From positions 5,036,501-5,100,500 of the forward strand of contig JAYKKT010000037.1 of the NCBI GenBank assembly GCA_036023115.1: a stretch of DNA of 64,000 bases. Reading direction: 5' to 3'. The position numbers were made by a program, and so were the translations under genes. This document shows positions 23,085-35,353 of this stretch, one piece after another. Position 1 is the first letter of the stretch. Each line of letters begins with the position of its first letter. This stretch comes from Brasenia schreberi. Taxonomy: Eukaryota; Streptophyta; Magnoliopsida; Nymphaeales; Cabombaceae. The notes below the pieces were generated by a model. It had not been told where the DNA came from, made no database searches, and was given only the letters and a program-made list of their open reading frames with translations.

Positions 23085-25160
23085 CCGTTGATATAAAAAG
23101 ACAATTTTACTATCCTTGCTTTCTATGAGTTCATGGTTTTTATGATAAAATTGATAACCTTTAGACCCTTTAGGATATTCGATAAATATGTATCTTAAGG
23201 ACTTACTATCGAGTTTGTCTCTGGATTGATCAAGGATCTTCACATGAGCAATAGATCCCCACCTCCTTAGATGACCTAGGTTTGGTTTTCTTCTAAACCA
23301 CATCTCATATGGTGTAGAGAATACAACTTTACATGAAACTTTTTTGAGTATATACACGGTTGTATTTACTACTTCTCCTCAAAATATCCCTAACATAGAA
23401 TCATCTATTAACATAGATCTTGTAATGTACAATAGTCTTGTTATATCTCTCTGCTACACCATTTTGTTGAGGTGTCTTGGGCTTTGTATTTTGCCTTGCA
23501 ATACCAAAGTCTTTACAGAATTTTAAAATTTTTATTGAGGTATATTCTCTACCTCTATCTGATCTTAAGACTGATTGTATGCCCCAATTGGTTCTCTATT
23601 TCTTGCTTATATTCTTTGAATGCTTCAAGTGCCTCAAATTTATGTGTTAAGAGATATATATAAGCATATCTCGAGTAACCATCGATAAAGGTTATAAAAT
23701 AATCTTTCCTTGATATGTTTTTACTCTAAACGGTCCACATAAATCGGTATGAATAATCTTTAATAGGATTGTTGCCCTAGTTACTACTTTGAGAAATGAT
23801 TTTCTAGTCATTTTCTCTTTATACATGCTTCATACTTATTAAAAGTGTTTTCATGAAAATTGGTTAATAAGTCAAAGTTGGTTAATTTTCTCAACTTCTT
23901 TAGACTTATATGACCCAATCTTTTATGTCATACGTTCACATTAATCACATAGGCACTATAAATATAAACAGAAGAAGTATTTTCATTTTCATTAATATTG
24001 AGTTTAAACAACACATGCTTAACATAAAATAAACCAGAAAATGCTATCCTGCCATGCTCTCCGACAATAACTTTTTTAGGGACAAACCTAACCTCAAACC
24101 TTTTTTTACTGAGACAGAAACCGATACAAGATTGTGGCTAATAGAAGGCACAATTAATACATGAGTAAGTATAATTGATATACCTTCTACAAAAATCCTA
24201 AAAGACTCAACCCCAAGAACATCAGAAAAAGTGTTGTTCCCCATATATACTTGATGCTTGTCAGGTTGGTACTTTTTCAGGTTCATCGCTCCCTCTTTGC
24301 TCTTCGATATATGCCAGATAACTCTAGAATCGTTCCACCAACTAATCATTGGGCGATTCATGTAAAAGCACTAAAAAATCATGCAAATTATGTTATGCTT
24401 CTCCATTGCGCTGCGTCATTGGTTGTTGCCTTTATTGATCTTTTTGTTGCGGCAACCTCTTTTGTAATACCCAATCTTGTCAAAGTTGAAGCATTTTACC
24501 CGAGAAGCGGATTCCTTCGATTTCTTAAAATTTTGACCGCTCTACTTTTTATTCATACCAAATTTCTTATTTGCTTTTTTCTTTCCTGATTATTCTTGAA
24601 ACTAAACCCTAAATCATCTTAAGCAACTAACAATTTTTCTCTTTAATTCTTGTTCATATGTTCTTATTTGATTGTTAGTTTTAATGGGAGTTCAAAAAGG
24701 GTAAAATCAGGTCCAAGTTTGAAGGTTGTGGTTATCATATTTCAGGCAGAGGAAAGACTGTTTAGGATCGTGGATATTTGCATCGGTTCAAGAATGACTG
24801 ACTTTGCTACAACAAGATCTCTAGCCATTACCAGCATTTGGTTAACATGTTCAACTACGTTGTCACCTTCTTTCATTTTATAAGAAGTGTACTTTTGAAG
24901 GAGTAGTTATAGATATAGAGTGGTTGTAGTATCATATTTAGTGGTTAGGGAACCAAATAATTCTTTTGCAGTTTCAAATTCCTCAAAGACCCTAATGAAG
25001 TCATCTTCTATTTATGTCAACATTATAGTCTTAGATATTGTGTCATCCTTTACAAATATCTTATATCTTTCATTTTACTCATCTGTTGCAACTGATATAG
25101 AATGTAAAATTGTTTCCTTAAGTACGTAATCAACTCATTCTAAAGTTAAGGCTAGTGGAA
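23085..25160 (-). pseudogene. Decayed Ty1/copia gag-integrase fragment (copy 3)
   Basis: Reading on the - strand from about 25160, gag sequence matches copy 1 (the CTTAACTTTAGAATGAGTTG block and the following EEKDD-type region). A protease/pre-integrase stretch follows (24361-24044, with IWHISKSKEGAMNLKKY and VLIVPSISHNLVSVS), and then integrase (23357-23085, WFRRKPNLGHLRRWGSIAHV). Reverse transcriptase and RNase H are missing: the fragment ends at the gypsy-like copy 2 boundary. It covers the part of the element that copy 2 lacks. Confidence 0.82.
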
Positions 25161-26134
25161 ATGTGATCTATCAGTTATCGACAGCGATTAATGTGAGTGA
25201 CCCCAAAGCATTATTATCCGGGAGACAGAGCGATGGAAGGTGAAATGACGGGATTTTTCTCGACAGGCCCCAGCCTCGGCTAAGTCCCTTGCTACGAAGA
25301 CTCCTTGGCTTCCGTAGGGGGGCGCAACGTAATGGACTGTTGACACCTCTTTTTTGGCTCCCCGCTTCTTCTTTTCAAATTTGGAAATTTAGGCCATTTA
25401 ACTTTTCGGTCTTTGTCAATTCAAACATGCAAATTTTAGAAGTCATTTTTCTTTTTAAACTTTTGATAAAGACAATAAGTAGATAGTCTATACATTTTAA
25501 CATAGAAAACATAAAAACATGCATTAGATGGATTTACATAAAACACTTCATAAAGAACCACAAAATATAGCTAGGCACCTAAATGCAATATCAATAAGTT
25601 TTAAGTACTAAATAGTTAATATATCATGAGTCAGTTTATTTAAGCTACATGTACCATTCCGAAAATACTATAAAATTCAGGAAATAAATATTCTCAGAGA
25701 TTGTTCTGCAATTTATTTAACATATAGGTACTATTTTAGAAAAACTGTAAAACCATAACTTAATTGAAACTATTGAGAGTGGAATATTGTGATGCTTCCT
25801 CGTAATAAACATCTAAATGTCTGTTGTATAATTTGACGAAAAGATGCACCATATTTTGCTCCATATCTGAACTTTGAGGTTGTTCTCTCTTTCTCTCTCT
25901 ATGACGCACACGCACATTCATGTTATGTCTTCAAGTGGATTACCAATTTTAAAGATTTGCATATTTATCATGTTGATAGAGTTATGTTCTTAGTTGGCAA
26001 AAGAAGAGAAGAAAATGGAAAATGAAGTACTCGTGATTGAAAAACTTTACCTGATACAAGCAATGGTGATTGAAAATGTTGTAGTGCACATATCCAATAT
26101 CCAAACCAACTCTTAATCAGATTAACTAATTTTC
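25161..26134. other. No gene seen
   Basis: AT-rich sequence with no open frame that resembles a known protein. Positions 25185-25330 are slightly GC-richer but show no recognisable domain. Confidence 0.4.
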
Positions 26135-27245
26135 CTAATGCAAAACCACATACAACAACAACTAAGCCTTTTCCCATACTAGAGGGGGTCGGCTACATGG
26201 ATTCTTCATTTCTACATAGCCCTATCATGTGCCATATTAACAGTTAACTCACAATAAACTATATCATTCTTAATTGTTTCTTTCCAACACTTTTGTGGTC
26301 GTCTTCTATCTCTTTTAATACATTCAAAATCTAGTTTTTCATACATTCTTACAAGTTCTTCTTTTAATATTCTTTTTATATGTTCAAACCATCTTAAACG
26401 ATATTCTCTCATTTTATCTCTATTGGTGCCACTCCTAATTTGTTTCTAATAACCTCATTATGTATATGGTATTTTCTTGTACGATCATCTATTCATCTCA
26501 ACATCTTCATTTTTGTCACAAGACATGTTTTATAGATGTTGATAATTAACTACCCAACACTCTCAACCATAAAACATGACACGTGTAATTGCTCCTCCGT
26601 AATATTTACCTTTTAACTTTAATGGTATCTTTTTATGATTTTGTTAATGCAATTTGGCAAACACCTTTGACTGCCGTATGTCGAATATGTGCAGGTAGAC
26701 CTCTGTACCAGCTTTTGAGCGAATCCTTTTACTATGTTTACGTAAAAAGGCATGCCGAGAAATTATGAAAAACTGCTGTTTAACTATTGGGAGATCCAAT
26801 GGCTATGCAGGTAAAATCGCTGCGGATAAAAGCAGGGGAAGATACCCAAAAAGGGTGTGGCATTGATGGTGAGCTTTGTTCCATGAATGGCCGCGTTGTT
26901 GCTTCCTTGCTTCCTGAACAGTTCAGACTCATTGGTCGCTCCCCGCAGATCCGTGTATAGACATTCCCTTTCAAGTCATTGCTTTTAAAGAGGTGTGCTC
27001 TGCTTTCAGTTCCGAACCCCATTTGGTTCTGGCAGTTGAACGTCCAGAGCGTCATGTTCTACCTCTTTTGTTCCTCTCCTTTTCTTGATGCTCTTGTAAA
27101 TTAATGCATTTATCTCGCCTTATGCTAGTTTATTCTTTTTTCACTCGGTTTCCTGGTCCACCGATAGAAGTGGATTATCTTATACATTTGTACTTCCCAT
27201 CCTGTAATATTAAACAATGCTCCTCTAATGCAAAACCACATACAA
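26135..27245 (-). mobile_element. Chimeric RTE retro-insertion with 21-bp target duplication
   Basis: A perfect 21-base direct repeat containing TAATGCAAAACCACATACAA lies at 26135-26155 and 27225-27245. Immediately inside the left copy is the RTE 3' terminus on the - strand (TTG-type tail, then the CCCATACTAG-side sequence). It continues as RTE 3' coding sequence to about 26655, including MREYRLRWFEHIKR and CWKETIKNDIVYCEL. From about 26656 to 27224 the inserted DNA is not RTE. It includes an unidentified open frame at 27055-26780 (-) with a run of Cys, Ser and Pro residues. The whole looks like one target-primed insertion of a chimeric cDNA. Confidence 0.65.
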
Positions 27246-28259
27246 GTACTATTTTTCAAATTGGATTGGAAATTTTCGGATTTATCTGATGGATGCCTAA
27301 AATATCTGATCAATAGTGGATTTAGTTCTGTCCATATCGCACCAGTGAATACCCTAATGTCCCAATAGTTGAATTTTGTGAAGACATATTTGCACTGAAT
27401 CTGATCCATTTACAATTGCTATCTCTCACCCAATTTCATACCATGAACATGACCGGCCTCACGTAGCGTGAGAAAAGGCCTGATTTGTGTTTCAGTTTGC
27501 GTGCATGTGACTCCTATTCAAAATCCTCACCTAGTGTGACAAAAACCCTGGTTTGTGTTTCAGTTCTCATTCATGGGGCATCTGTGCTCAGTCCTCGTCT
27601 TGAGGGTAAAGGCCTGATTTTTGCTTCGATTTGGTTGAACACGGTCTCAGAAACCGAGCTTTGTAGGTTCAGGTCATTTTTTCGACGAAGTCTGACCCTA
27701 CAGATAGACAAGGATTGTTCAGGTGATTCTGGAGAACATGATCTCGCATCGAAGCATGTCATTCATGTCATGTTAGCAGCAAGGTGACCCTGAGGTTCCA
27801 AATGACGATCCAGATAAAGGGTCGGAACTACTAGAGAATAAGGGCAACACACGTTGCTTAGAAAGATCAAGCATGGTCTTGTTGCAAGTTTTCAGCTATA
27901 TCATACTGTTAAATGAAAAGAGGCACCTGGATTTGAATTTCAGAACCTATCGAAAGAATCATGGTTAAGATGGTTTGACATTTAGAGAGAGGATCAAATG
28001 ATGCTCTATTAAGAAGGTACAAGAAAATCTACACTTGCTTTTAAAGGAGCTAAATTCAAATATATTGAGCATAAGAACGGCTAAAGAATCCATGTAGACC
28101 ACCGTACTTGCATAACAGAGATTCACAAATTTATCGTGAGGAAGCATGTGAAAATATACTCACTTCAGAGGAAGGACGTGTGCAGAAGAAGGTAACATTA
28201 ATGAACTGAAATACAGCACCAAAACATACAGATAATTGAAAAACGGCTTTGGCTATATG
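27246..28259. other. No gene recognised
   Basis: This holds overlapping open frames near 27485-27790 on both strands without recognisable domains. It lies downstream of the LysM receptor-kinase fragment and may include its former 3' region. Confidence 0.35.
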
Positions 28260-28605
28260 TTATGAATTGTTGGATCCATATGTTGAAACAGCCGACGACG
28301 ATATGGACGAATTCCAACCCAGAGAAGCTGAAAGGGTCATAAGCACATCGGTCGTGGAGGGCCGAGAATTCAGGTCATCTGCTATACACTTCCTTGCTAG
28401 ATTAGCAATAACAAAGGCTACATCCAAGGGGTAATCACTTCCTAGATCAGGATCCATGAAACTCTGAAGCTTCTCCTTCGCATCCGCACTGTCGAGGATC
28501 GCCAATGGTCGCAGATAACTGCAATTCTCCTTTCTGTTGCCCGGAACCCTCATCCAGTGCAGCCTCTCTCCCTGTGCAAATGATGAGCTAATGCACTAAA
28601 GCTGC
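28260..28605 (-). pseudogene. LysM receptor-like kinase (LYK4/5-type) C-terminal fragment
   Basis: On the - strand the frame reads LAILDSADAKEKLQSFMDPD, then LGSDYPLDVAFVIANLARKC and IADDLNSRPSTTDVLMTLSA, and stops at 28260. This is the C-terminal part of the kinase domain in LYK4/5-type LysM receptor-like kinases, which take part in chitin perception at the plasma membrane. DLNSRPS is the characteristic subdomain XI motif. Just upstream, TGREAALDEGSGQQKGELQL is recognisable in a different frame, so there is a frameshift of about two bases near 28518. Upstream of about 28605 homology is lost: LysM domains, transmembrane segment and most of the kinase are absent. Confidence 0.75.
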
Positions 28606-28689
28606 AGTGACGTCCTGTAAAGAAAAAGGTGGCCGGTTTGAACCTCGCCCAGTGGCTCAAATAAGCAGCAAACCACCTTACGAATCAGT

Positions 28690-28960
28690 CGAAATCCGAA
28701 CCATTTGAAGCTGGGACTTGAACTGGGGAACCTCCTTGGTTCAATTGTGGTTCCACCTTTCGAAAACCAAATCTATATCGAAAAGGATGAGTCCAAAATA
28801 TTTTCTGGTATCGGTTCAAGCATCCCTCCTTTTAGTGCTTGGTTTTTCAAATGAAACTCGACCCAAATCCCGAAACTGAAACCTGGCATGAACCCAGAGC
28901 AGGGTCATTCGGTTTTGGTTCCAGGTTTTTGCCGAACTGGAGGTTCCGAGTTACATATGA
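28690..28960. repeat. GGTTC-rich dispersed repeat, block 1
   Basis: The segment is dense in GGTTC, GGTTTGGTTC and GAACC words in irregular spacing. It resembles the blocks near 33270, 34215, 46600, 53880 and 63320. No coding potential is seen. Confidence 0.6.
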
Positions 28961-29355
28961 ATTCGACCCACATCCATTTTAATTATATCCGTGATATGCT
29001 TGTATTGTGAGTAGGTGCAGCAGGGTCCGAACCCACCTCCAAATGGGTTCCACCACATAACCCAACAAGTTAACAATGCGTTCGACTCATAGACACTATG
29101 ACTTTGTTAACATTTCCTTGCTTGGAAAAGGACCTACACTGACCAAGTGGAGCACCATATGAGGGGGCGCAACCATTCAGCAGTGGAGGTTACTTAACTG
29201 TAGAACTCTGACCCCGTTTTAGTGAGCATAAAAAAAAGACTCTTGTTGCACTCGTGTGTATGCCCCCTCTCTCTCTCTCTCCCCCCTCCTATATATATAT
29301 ATATATAGATATATAGATATATAGAGGGAGATGATCATGATCACTGTACGATCAA

Positions 29356-29395
29356 AACCTGGTTTGATTATGAGAGAGTCAACTATATCTACGTG

Positions 29396-29489
<94 letters not shown>

Positions 29490-29549
29490 ACCTGGTTTAT
29501 TATAGAGAGTCAACTATATCTACGTATATATATATATATATATATATAA
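29356..29549. repeat. (TA)n tract between duplicated 40-bp flanks
   Basis: AACCTGGTTTGATTATGAGA, then GAGTCAACTATATCTACGT, occurs before the 86-base TA run (29399-29484). It recurs after the run (about 29488-29526) with slight differences, and a second TA run follows. This suggests duplication of a unit that contains the microsatellite. Confidence 0.85.
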
Positions 29550-29589
29550 CTGGATCATGCTTATCTCTAACATGGTGGTCCATGCTCAC

Positions 29590-29705
29590 TTATTACCTTT
29601 CTATAGTTCAAATATAATTTAAAAAGGTTTAAAAGTTAAAAAAAAATATGAAAATCATGTTATTATATTCATGTCCCAAAAAATAATTATAAAACGAGAA
29701 TAACG
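29590..29705. mobile_element. TA-associated MITE-like element, copy D
   Basis: Contains AAATATAATTTAAAAAGG, TTTAAAAGTTAAAAAAAAA and TGTTATTATATTCATGTCCC, matching the order of the family core. It is followed by GGATCCAATCA and a CT/TA microsatellite. Confidence 0.5.
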
Positions 29706-32170
29706 ACAGTTGTAAATAGGATCCAATCATTCTCTCTCTATAATGTATATATACATGCACACATATATGTGTAAAGCGCAAATACACACATTAGATAGAG
29801 AGAGCCCATAGTTTTGCACGACTCCAAGTGGTAGAGGATAGAGACTATCATTTTAACGTGTTCAACACCATTTATTGGCTAAAAATTAGCGCCTTACATG
29901 GTCTTTAGAGCCATTGACTATGGGCTATTCTTTTTTTAATCCTTAATCTTGTGTTATGTGTTATCACATCATTAAAAAAACTTTGAAAAAATAGAAAAAT
30001 AATATGTCAAACTACGTAAACAGTATAAAATTGTTAAATTAAACTTTGAAACTTAAATAATAAAAATCATTTGCACATGCGCACACACATGTGCATAGAC
30101 ATACATAACTTATCATATAGCAAGACTCATACACAAGTAGTACATAAATGCAACCCAAAACACGAAATGGCTGGCAATATAACACTTTCCCAAAGCGACT
30201 CAAATAGATCATGTTGCGTTCCAGTCAGCCCTGTTTCGACACGAACATGAATAGCACGACCCAACATGACACGAGACCCGAAATCCCCACCCCTGGGTTA
30301 GAATCAGGTGCTGGCTTATGCCCTATTACTTGTCATTTTCAATTTAAAATAGCCTCAAAATACCAATTTTAAAGGATGAAGTGCCTCAAACGTTCAAGAC
30401 ACTCACCTATGTAGATATCATCAAGATGGCGTGAGAAATTCGTAAATTGGTGCTTCCATTGTAAATATTAAATAATAAAATGTTTGTGTCGTAATCTTGG
30501 AGACATTTAGAAGTACATGTTCTCCTAATTTACTATTTTTTTAGCAATTAGATTAATTAAAATATTCATGTAGTCTCTAATTTCATTTTTAAGTCATGAA
30601 CTGGAGGCAGGAAACATGGACATGATGTGTTTGGCAACATATTATATTCGAGTCAGGGTTCACAACGTGACCTACTTGCTATCAATCTTGTAAATATCTT
30701 ATTGGACCCCTAATTGCACGGGGCATCGATACACTTATACAGGACGATACATATGTTTTTTAAATTATTTTTAGAATTTATAATATATTAATAAATTAAA
30801 ATCACAAAAAATTTTATAATATGTATCACACTAGGAGACAATGGATTTAATGTCAAACAAACCAAATCACATGTATATATCACTCTTGAGCTTCATTTTG
30901 AAACTTATGATTGATGACTATTAATGAATACATACTACATTTTTATAGGAAAAAGAGTTGGTTTTCAAGAGAGGAGGAATAGACATGGAAGAGGAGATTA
31001 AAATTTTATAGAGAAAGGAGTTGGTTTTGAAGAGAGGATGAATAAACATGCAAGAGGAGATAAAGAAGCTGACCTAGGGGTTTAAACACACCAAAACTGT
31101 TTTTTAAAAAATATGATTTTTGATCTTTCATATTATCATATAATATGGTGCCCATATCGCAACGTACTATAGGATACGTCTCGATACGGTACGGTAAATG
31201 GTATTTTGTAATATAAGCACCAAAATCATATCAGTTAAGATACCGATACACATATCTTATCATAGTATTATATGATTTTTATAACGTTGGTAGATATATT
31301 GTGTCGCTCCATGTCAAGGGGGAGCCTACAGACTGGATTTTGGGTCCGAGCCAGACACAGCTACCCAATCTAGTTCATTAGAACTGCCAAAAATGTGGGA
31401 CCCAATTATCAAATTAGAAATATAGCATCCTGTAAAAAAAACTCTAAACCTTCTCACTAAGGAGTCCAATTAGATGTAAGCTACAACTGATTAGCTATTC
31501 AGATCTGAAGCTGGTAATGGTTCCTTTTTTATCAAACCAACCAATAATCCGGAAGCTCACAAGGACTCGAGACCTCCCTTAAGGGGAACAAGTGCAAAAC
31601 CACTTGAACCGATCGATGTAAACTAGTAATGATTTTATCTATGTCATGTTTTTATTTAACTCTAAAAAGCAAGTTCATAAATTTTTTATGGGATTCCTAA
31701 TTGTCATTGAGGCTCAGACTAAGGGTGACAATTCTGTGTCTGAGGCCGTGTCACTGTTGTCTCATTAAAACAGGTTAATTCTTGTTGTGTTTCGTGTTCC
31801 ACTTTTTGTTGTGTTTGAAATCGCTATGGTTTCGTGTTTGAGTGCTGTTCATGCCCTGTCATGCTGTGTTCATATTAAAATCAGGTAAAACTCAATTCAC
31901 GATCCAGTTTGGTTTGGTTCTAGATTCACCCTAGAACGACACTAATATAACCGGTGTCAAATTTTTAAAGAAATGAATCGAACCATTGATTTCAGTTTTA
32001 TACCTTTTGATATTTTTGATATTATGCTAGTTAAAGTATTGAAAGATTGTTGGGATTTGAAATAAAAAAACAAGTTGGGTTCTTATGAGGCCACTAGATC
32101 TAGTGACCTGGGCGAGTATTAATTATATATATAACCTAATGCTGTCCACCACTCATGTAGTCTATTCATA
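29706..32170. other. Long AT-rich intergenic stretch
   Basis: No open frame of note, RNA gene or complete transposon is recognised. It includes a local direct duplication near 30950-31070 (GAGTTGGTTTT(C/G)AAGAGAGGA twice) and scattered GGTTC-type words near 31890-31990. Confidence 0.4.
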
Positions 32171-32174
32171 TTCA

Positions 32175-32340
32175 ATCATTAATTTTTTCTTTTTAGAGGT
32201 ATGAATGTAATTCTAAAGATTATAAGAGTTTTAAAAATAATAAAAGACAAACTTATTAAACTCATACCACCCAAAAATAGTGATCAAAGAGTAACATCAA
32301 TGATGGATAAATCCAATATATATATATAGAGAGATAAATA
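32175..32340. mobile_element. TA-associated MITE-like element, copy E
   Basis: The core ATGAATGTAATTCTAAAG, then AAGAGTTTTAAAAATAATAA and ACTCATACCACCCAAAAATA, is bracketed by CATTAATTTTTTC and GTGATCAAAGAGTAAC. It ends against TAAATCCAATATATATA and a GA stretch. Confidence 0.45.
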
Positions 32341-32589
32341 AAAGAGAGAAATTAGTATTTATTAGTAATTTATATGTTTACATATCAAGATACTTATCAA
32401 GATCAACATAGATCAAGAATTCAAAAAGTAAATGTGAGAAATAGTATATACGGTACTTTTTCTTTTTCTTTTTTGAATTTTGATAACGTGTTTTAAGTAT
32501 ACTTCCATGTAAAATTTTTATCACATATCATCTATTTTTCTCCCTCTTTCTTCCTCCTTTTTTATCTCTCTCTAATGCTTGAGTGTTGC

Positions 32590-32815
32590 TAACCATTGAC
32601 ACTTATCATATTCATACAAGTATAATGATAAATTTTTTTTTAATTTCTTACAAAATTTAAATTACACTGTCACATAAAAGAAATAAAAAAGCACGAGTGA
32701 ATATGATAAGCAACATCCAATGATCTTCTTTTTTATGACATAAATATAATAATAATATTTTTAATATCTTTAAAAATTTCAAATTACAATTTTACCATCC
32801 AACAACGGTAAGTGG
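32590..32815. mobile_element. Two adjacent MITE-like copies (H and I)
   Basis: The first spans about 32590-32705 (ATAATGATAAATTTTTTTT, AAATTTAAATTACACTGTCA). The second spans about 32720-32810 (ATGACATAAATATAATAATA, TTTAAAAATTTCAAATTACA, CCATCCAACAACGG). Both show the family order of an ATAATAATA block, an AAATTT block and an AAATTACA block. Confidence 0.5.
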
Positions 32816-33120
32816 ACGTGAATATGACCTACTAAAAACACTTCCAACTAGTTGGTGGCCATTGGAGGAGTACCCCTAGACGGAAGGAATGGTCCGTTAC
32901 CGTCAACTCGCCGTGTCAGATTGGGGGAGGCAGTGAGGCTGCTGCTCGCCCGCAACGCGACAGGATAACGACGTTGTCATCTCGCCGTTTAAGCTCCTCC
33001 TCCTAGCTCTCGCCACGTTTCCTTTGCCGCTCTCCCTCTCTCTACGTGTCCACTTCAAACTCTGTCACTCCGCATGCACCAACCTGCTCAATGAGTTAAT
33101 TTAACTCGGGTTGACTAAGA
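32816..33120. other. GC-richer segment, no gene assigned
   Basis: This segment is clearly GC-richer than its surroundings (CTCGCCGTGTCAGATTGG, GCTGCTCGCCCGCAACGCG) and ends in CT-rich and ACGTGTCC sequence. It could be an orphan promoter or leader. No open frame or partner gene is visible. Confidence 0.25.
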
Positions 33121-33269
33121 ATTACCCGTATTACCCATGTAAATGTTAGATATGACGGCCTCTGCTGTCCACTTTGGTCAGGCTTAGTTACGAGCGGTTA
33201 CCCGCTCTGCCCTTCGTCTGCTTGTATAACCTGTAGGTGGGATTCACGGTTGAATGGACGGTCGGGTCA

Positions 33270-33640
33270 GCTTGGGTCATTTTAAGCAGTTCCAACCCTT
33301 TTCTTTTCTCGGGTTACTTTTTGAAACACACGATCAATTTAAGCTGGTTCGGGTAGACACGGTCGGTTTAAAACCGGCTCGGTAGCTCTAACCAGAACCA
33401 AACCTGGTTTAGGATTGAGCCAGAACTGGATTTTATCAAACCAGGCCCAGAATTAGGGACTGCTTGACTCAATTCGGTTTCCACCTTCCATGGAACTGGA
33501 AAAGGGACTGGCAGTTCCAAACCCATATTTTTAATTATGTTTAAATTTCAAAACTTGTAATAATTTTTTTGGTTTCAGCCGGCTTAGGACTTAAACCGAA
33601 ACCAGTTCCGGTTTACTTGGAACCGTCCGTGACCAGATTT
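33270..33640. repeat. GGTTC-rich dispersed repeat, block 2
   Basis: Dense GGTTC/AACC words (GGTTTAAAACCGGCTCGG, CCAGAACCAAACCTGG) without a fixed period. It is similar in texture to block 1. Confidence 0.6.
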
Positions 33641-34214
33641 GAGCCATATGTATGTGTGTTTATTTACACTTGTATAATCCTTTGGGTCTAGGGTCTGTTG
33701 GACCCAACTGATTAATTTTCACCTTTGGTCCAAACCCGACCTAGTGTAACCTCCTTTATCCTCAGCCAAGTGTTTTGAGTGTTTATGTGAAAGAACTCAT
33801 CTCCAGTTAGGTTAGTAGTTGTTGCTGTCGCTTAAGTGGACACGAACATGAAACCCTCTATTCTTATTCATGACAAGGTTTTCGTGTTATACGTATATGT
33901 ATAATTTTTGACATATATCTTTAAAATAGACAAGTCATAAAGGACTTAATTAATTGTTTTATTATTTTTTATTTTCATACACCTTGATGGTCATGAATAT
34001 GCTTGTCTTTAAAAATGATCCTACTACGATAAAAGCTAGAATACAATAACAAAGAATTCACACATAATCAAGCTTGGTTTACTCATAGCATATTCGTGTT
34101 TGAGTATAACTAAGCTCGACTCATCTCGTTTAAAAAAATGTTGGGCTTGAGTTCAAGTCTCCAAGCTTGAACTCCACTCGAACTCATGCTAGTCAAGCTC
34201 TACTAAGTAGGTTA

Positions 34215-34860
34215 ACTGTAACCGAACCAGTCTGGGGCTGGTTCTAGTTTGGAACCATCACTTTCGAGCGCGAGAACCACTCTAGGACCAGGAATTTTAT
34301 AAAAAAAAATGTAAAGTTATAAGAAAAATAAATATTATCGTAACATTGTTTTAGAGCCGCTCTAAAACCGGTACATTTATACAAAAATATAAAAGTTATA
34401 AGAAAAAAAATTACTAGAATCGATAATTTTATAAAAAAATGTAAAAATTATAAGAAAAATAAAAACATTACCGAAACATTGTTTTAGAACCTAAGGGCGT
34501 AGGAGCCGATCTTCAAGCAGCTTGGTATGTTTGCTCACCCGATAATTTGAACATTTAGAGAAGTAGCCGGCTGAAGCTGAGAAATCATGTAAAACTAGAT
34601 GACACACTCAACACGATAGATATGGTCGGTTTCAGAGTTTTCTTCGAACCACAAATGAGAATGGAACCCGAACTCGGATGGTTTCAGTTTGAGGGCTAAT
34701 TATTTGAAACCAGAAAAGCCATTAAAAATTTTGATGTTTTAAAAAAAATTAAAACTATATTGAACTGCCTGTTTCAGTTTTATGCAAGGTGCAACTAAAA
34801 CTAAATTATTTTATGTTCCGGATTTTAGTTCGGTTCGTGTTTGGTTAGAATCGGTCATGT
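34215..34860. repeat. GGTTC-rich dispersed repeat, block 3
   Basis: The same word usage (AACCGAACCAGTCTGGGGC, GGTTCTAGTTTGGAACC) occurs, with two near-duplicate AT-rich subunits. These contain ATTTTATAAAAAAA, ATGTAAA(G/A)(T/A)TATAAG and AAAAATAAA, at about 34290-34345 and 34420-34470. Confidence 0.55.
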
Positions 34861-35039
34861 CTACAACATCGTTTAGCACAAGAAATATATATGAAAGGAG
34901 GAATTGCGTGAAAATGAAAATTGTATAAGGGTATTGTAGTGACTCGATGACGATTTAGCTAAAGAATATCGCACGATCGTTAACCATAGCAAAAGAGCAT
35001 TTTCGTCATAGAAGATCCTAGCCTTTCAATCAAGATCGC

Positions 35040-35353
35040 GTCTCTTTCTCTCTCCCGGTTTGTCATTTCGGGCGACGAGAAAGGCGGCTCTCTTTTTCTC
35101 CGCTCCTATTTCCGCTCTATTCCCAGACTCGGAATTTCGCTAAGTCCTCGAAAACCCCCGTCGTGGATCGAGGGGAAGAGGTTTTTCCCAGAGGGGCAAA
35201 GAGAATTCCCTGAATTTCACGTTTGCTTTGTTATTTTTTCGCGATCAAATCCGGGGTTTTGAGGTCTCTTCGCGATTCCTTTCCAGGTTTATCCTTTTCT
35301 CGCGAGGGGTCGTTTCCCAATCATCGTCGACACCGCCTCCAATTTTGAATCCG
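35040..35353 (+). other. NF-YA: NF-YA 5' leader exon (untranslated)
   Basis: A CT-rich, GC-richer segment ends at a donor CCG|GTGAGT (GT at 35354-35355). The next exon begins at about 36192 or 36209, just before the ATG at 36214. No ATG occurs in the segment, so the leader carries no upstream open frame. The transcription start is a guess; only the donor and composition are seen. Confidence 0.5.
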
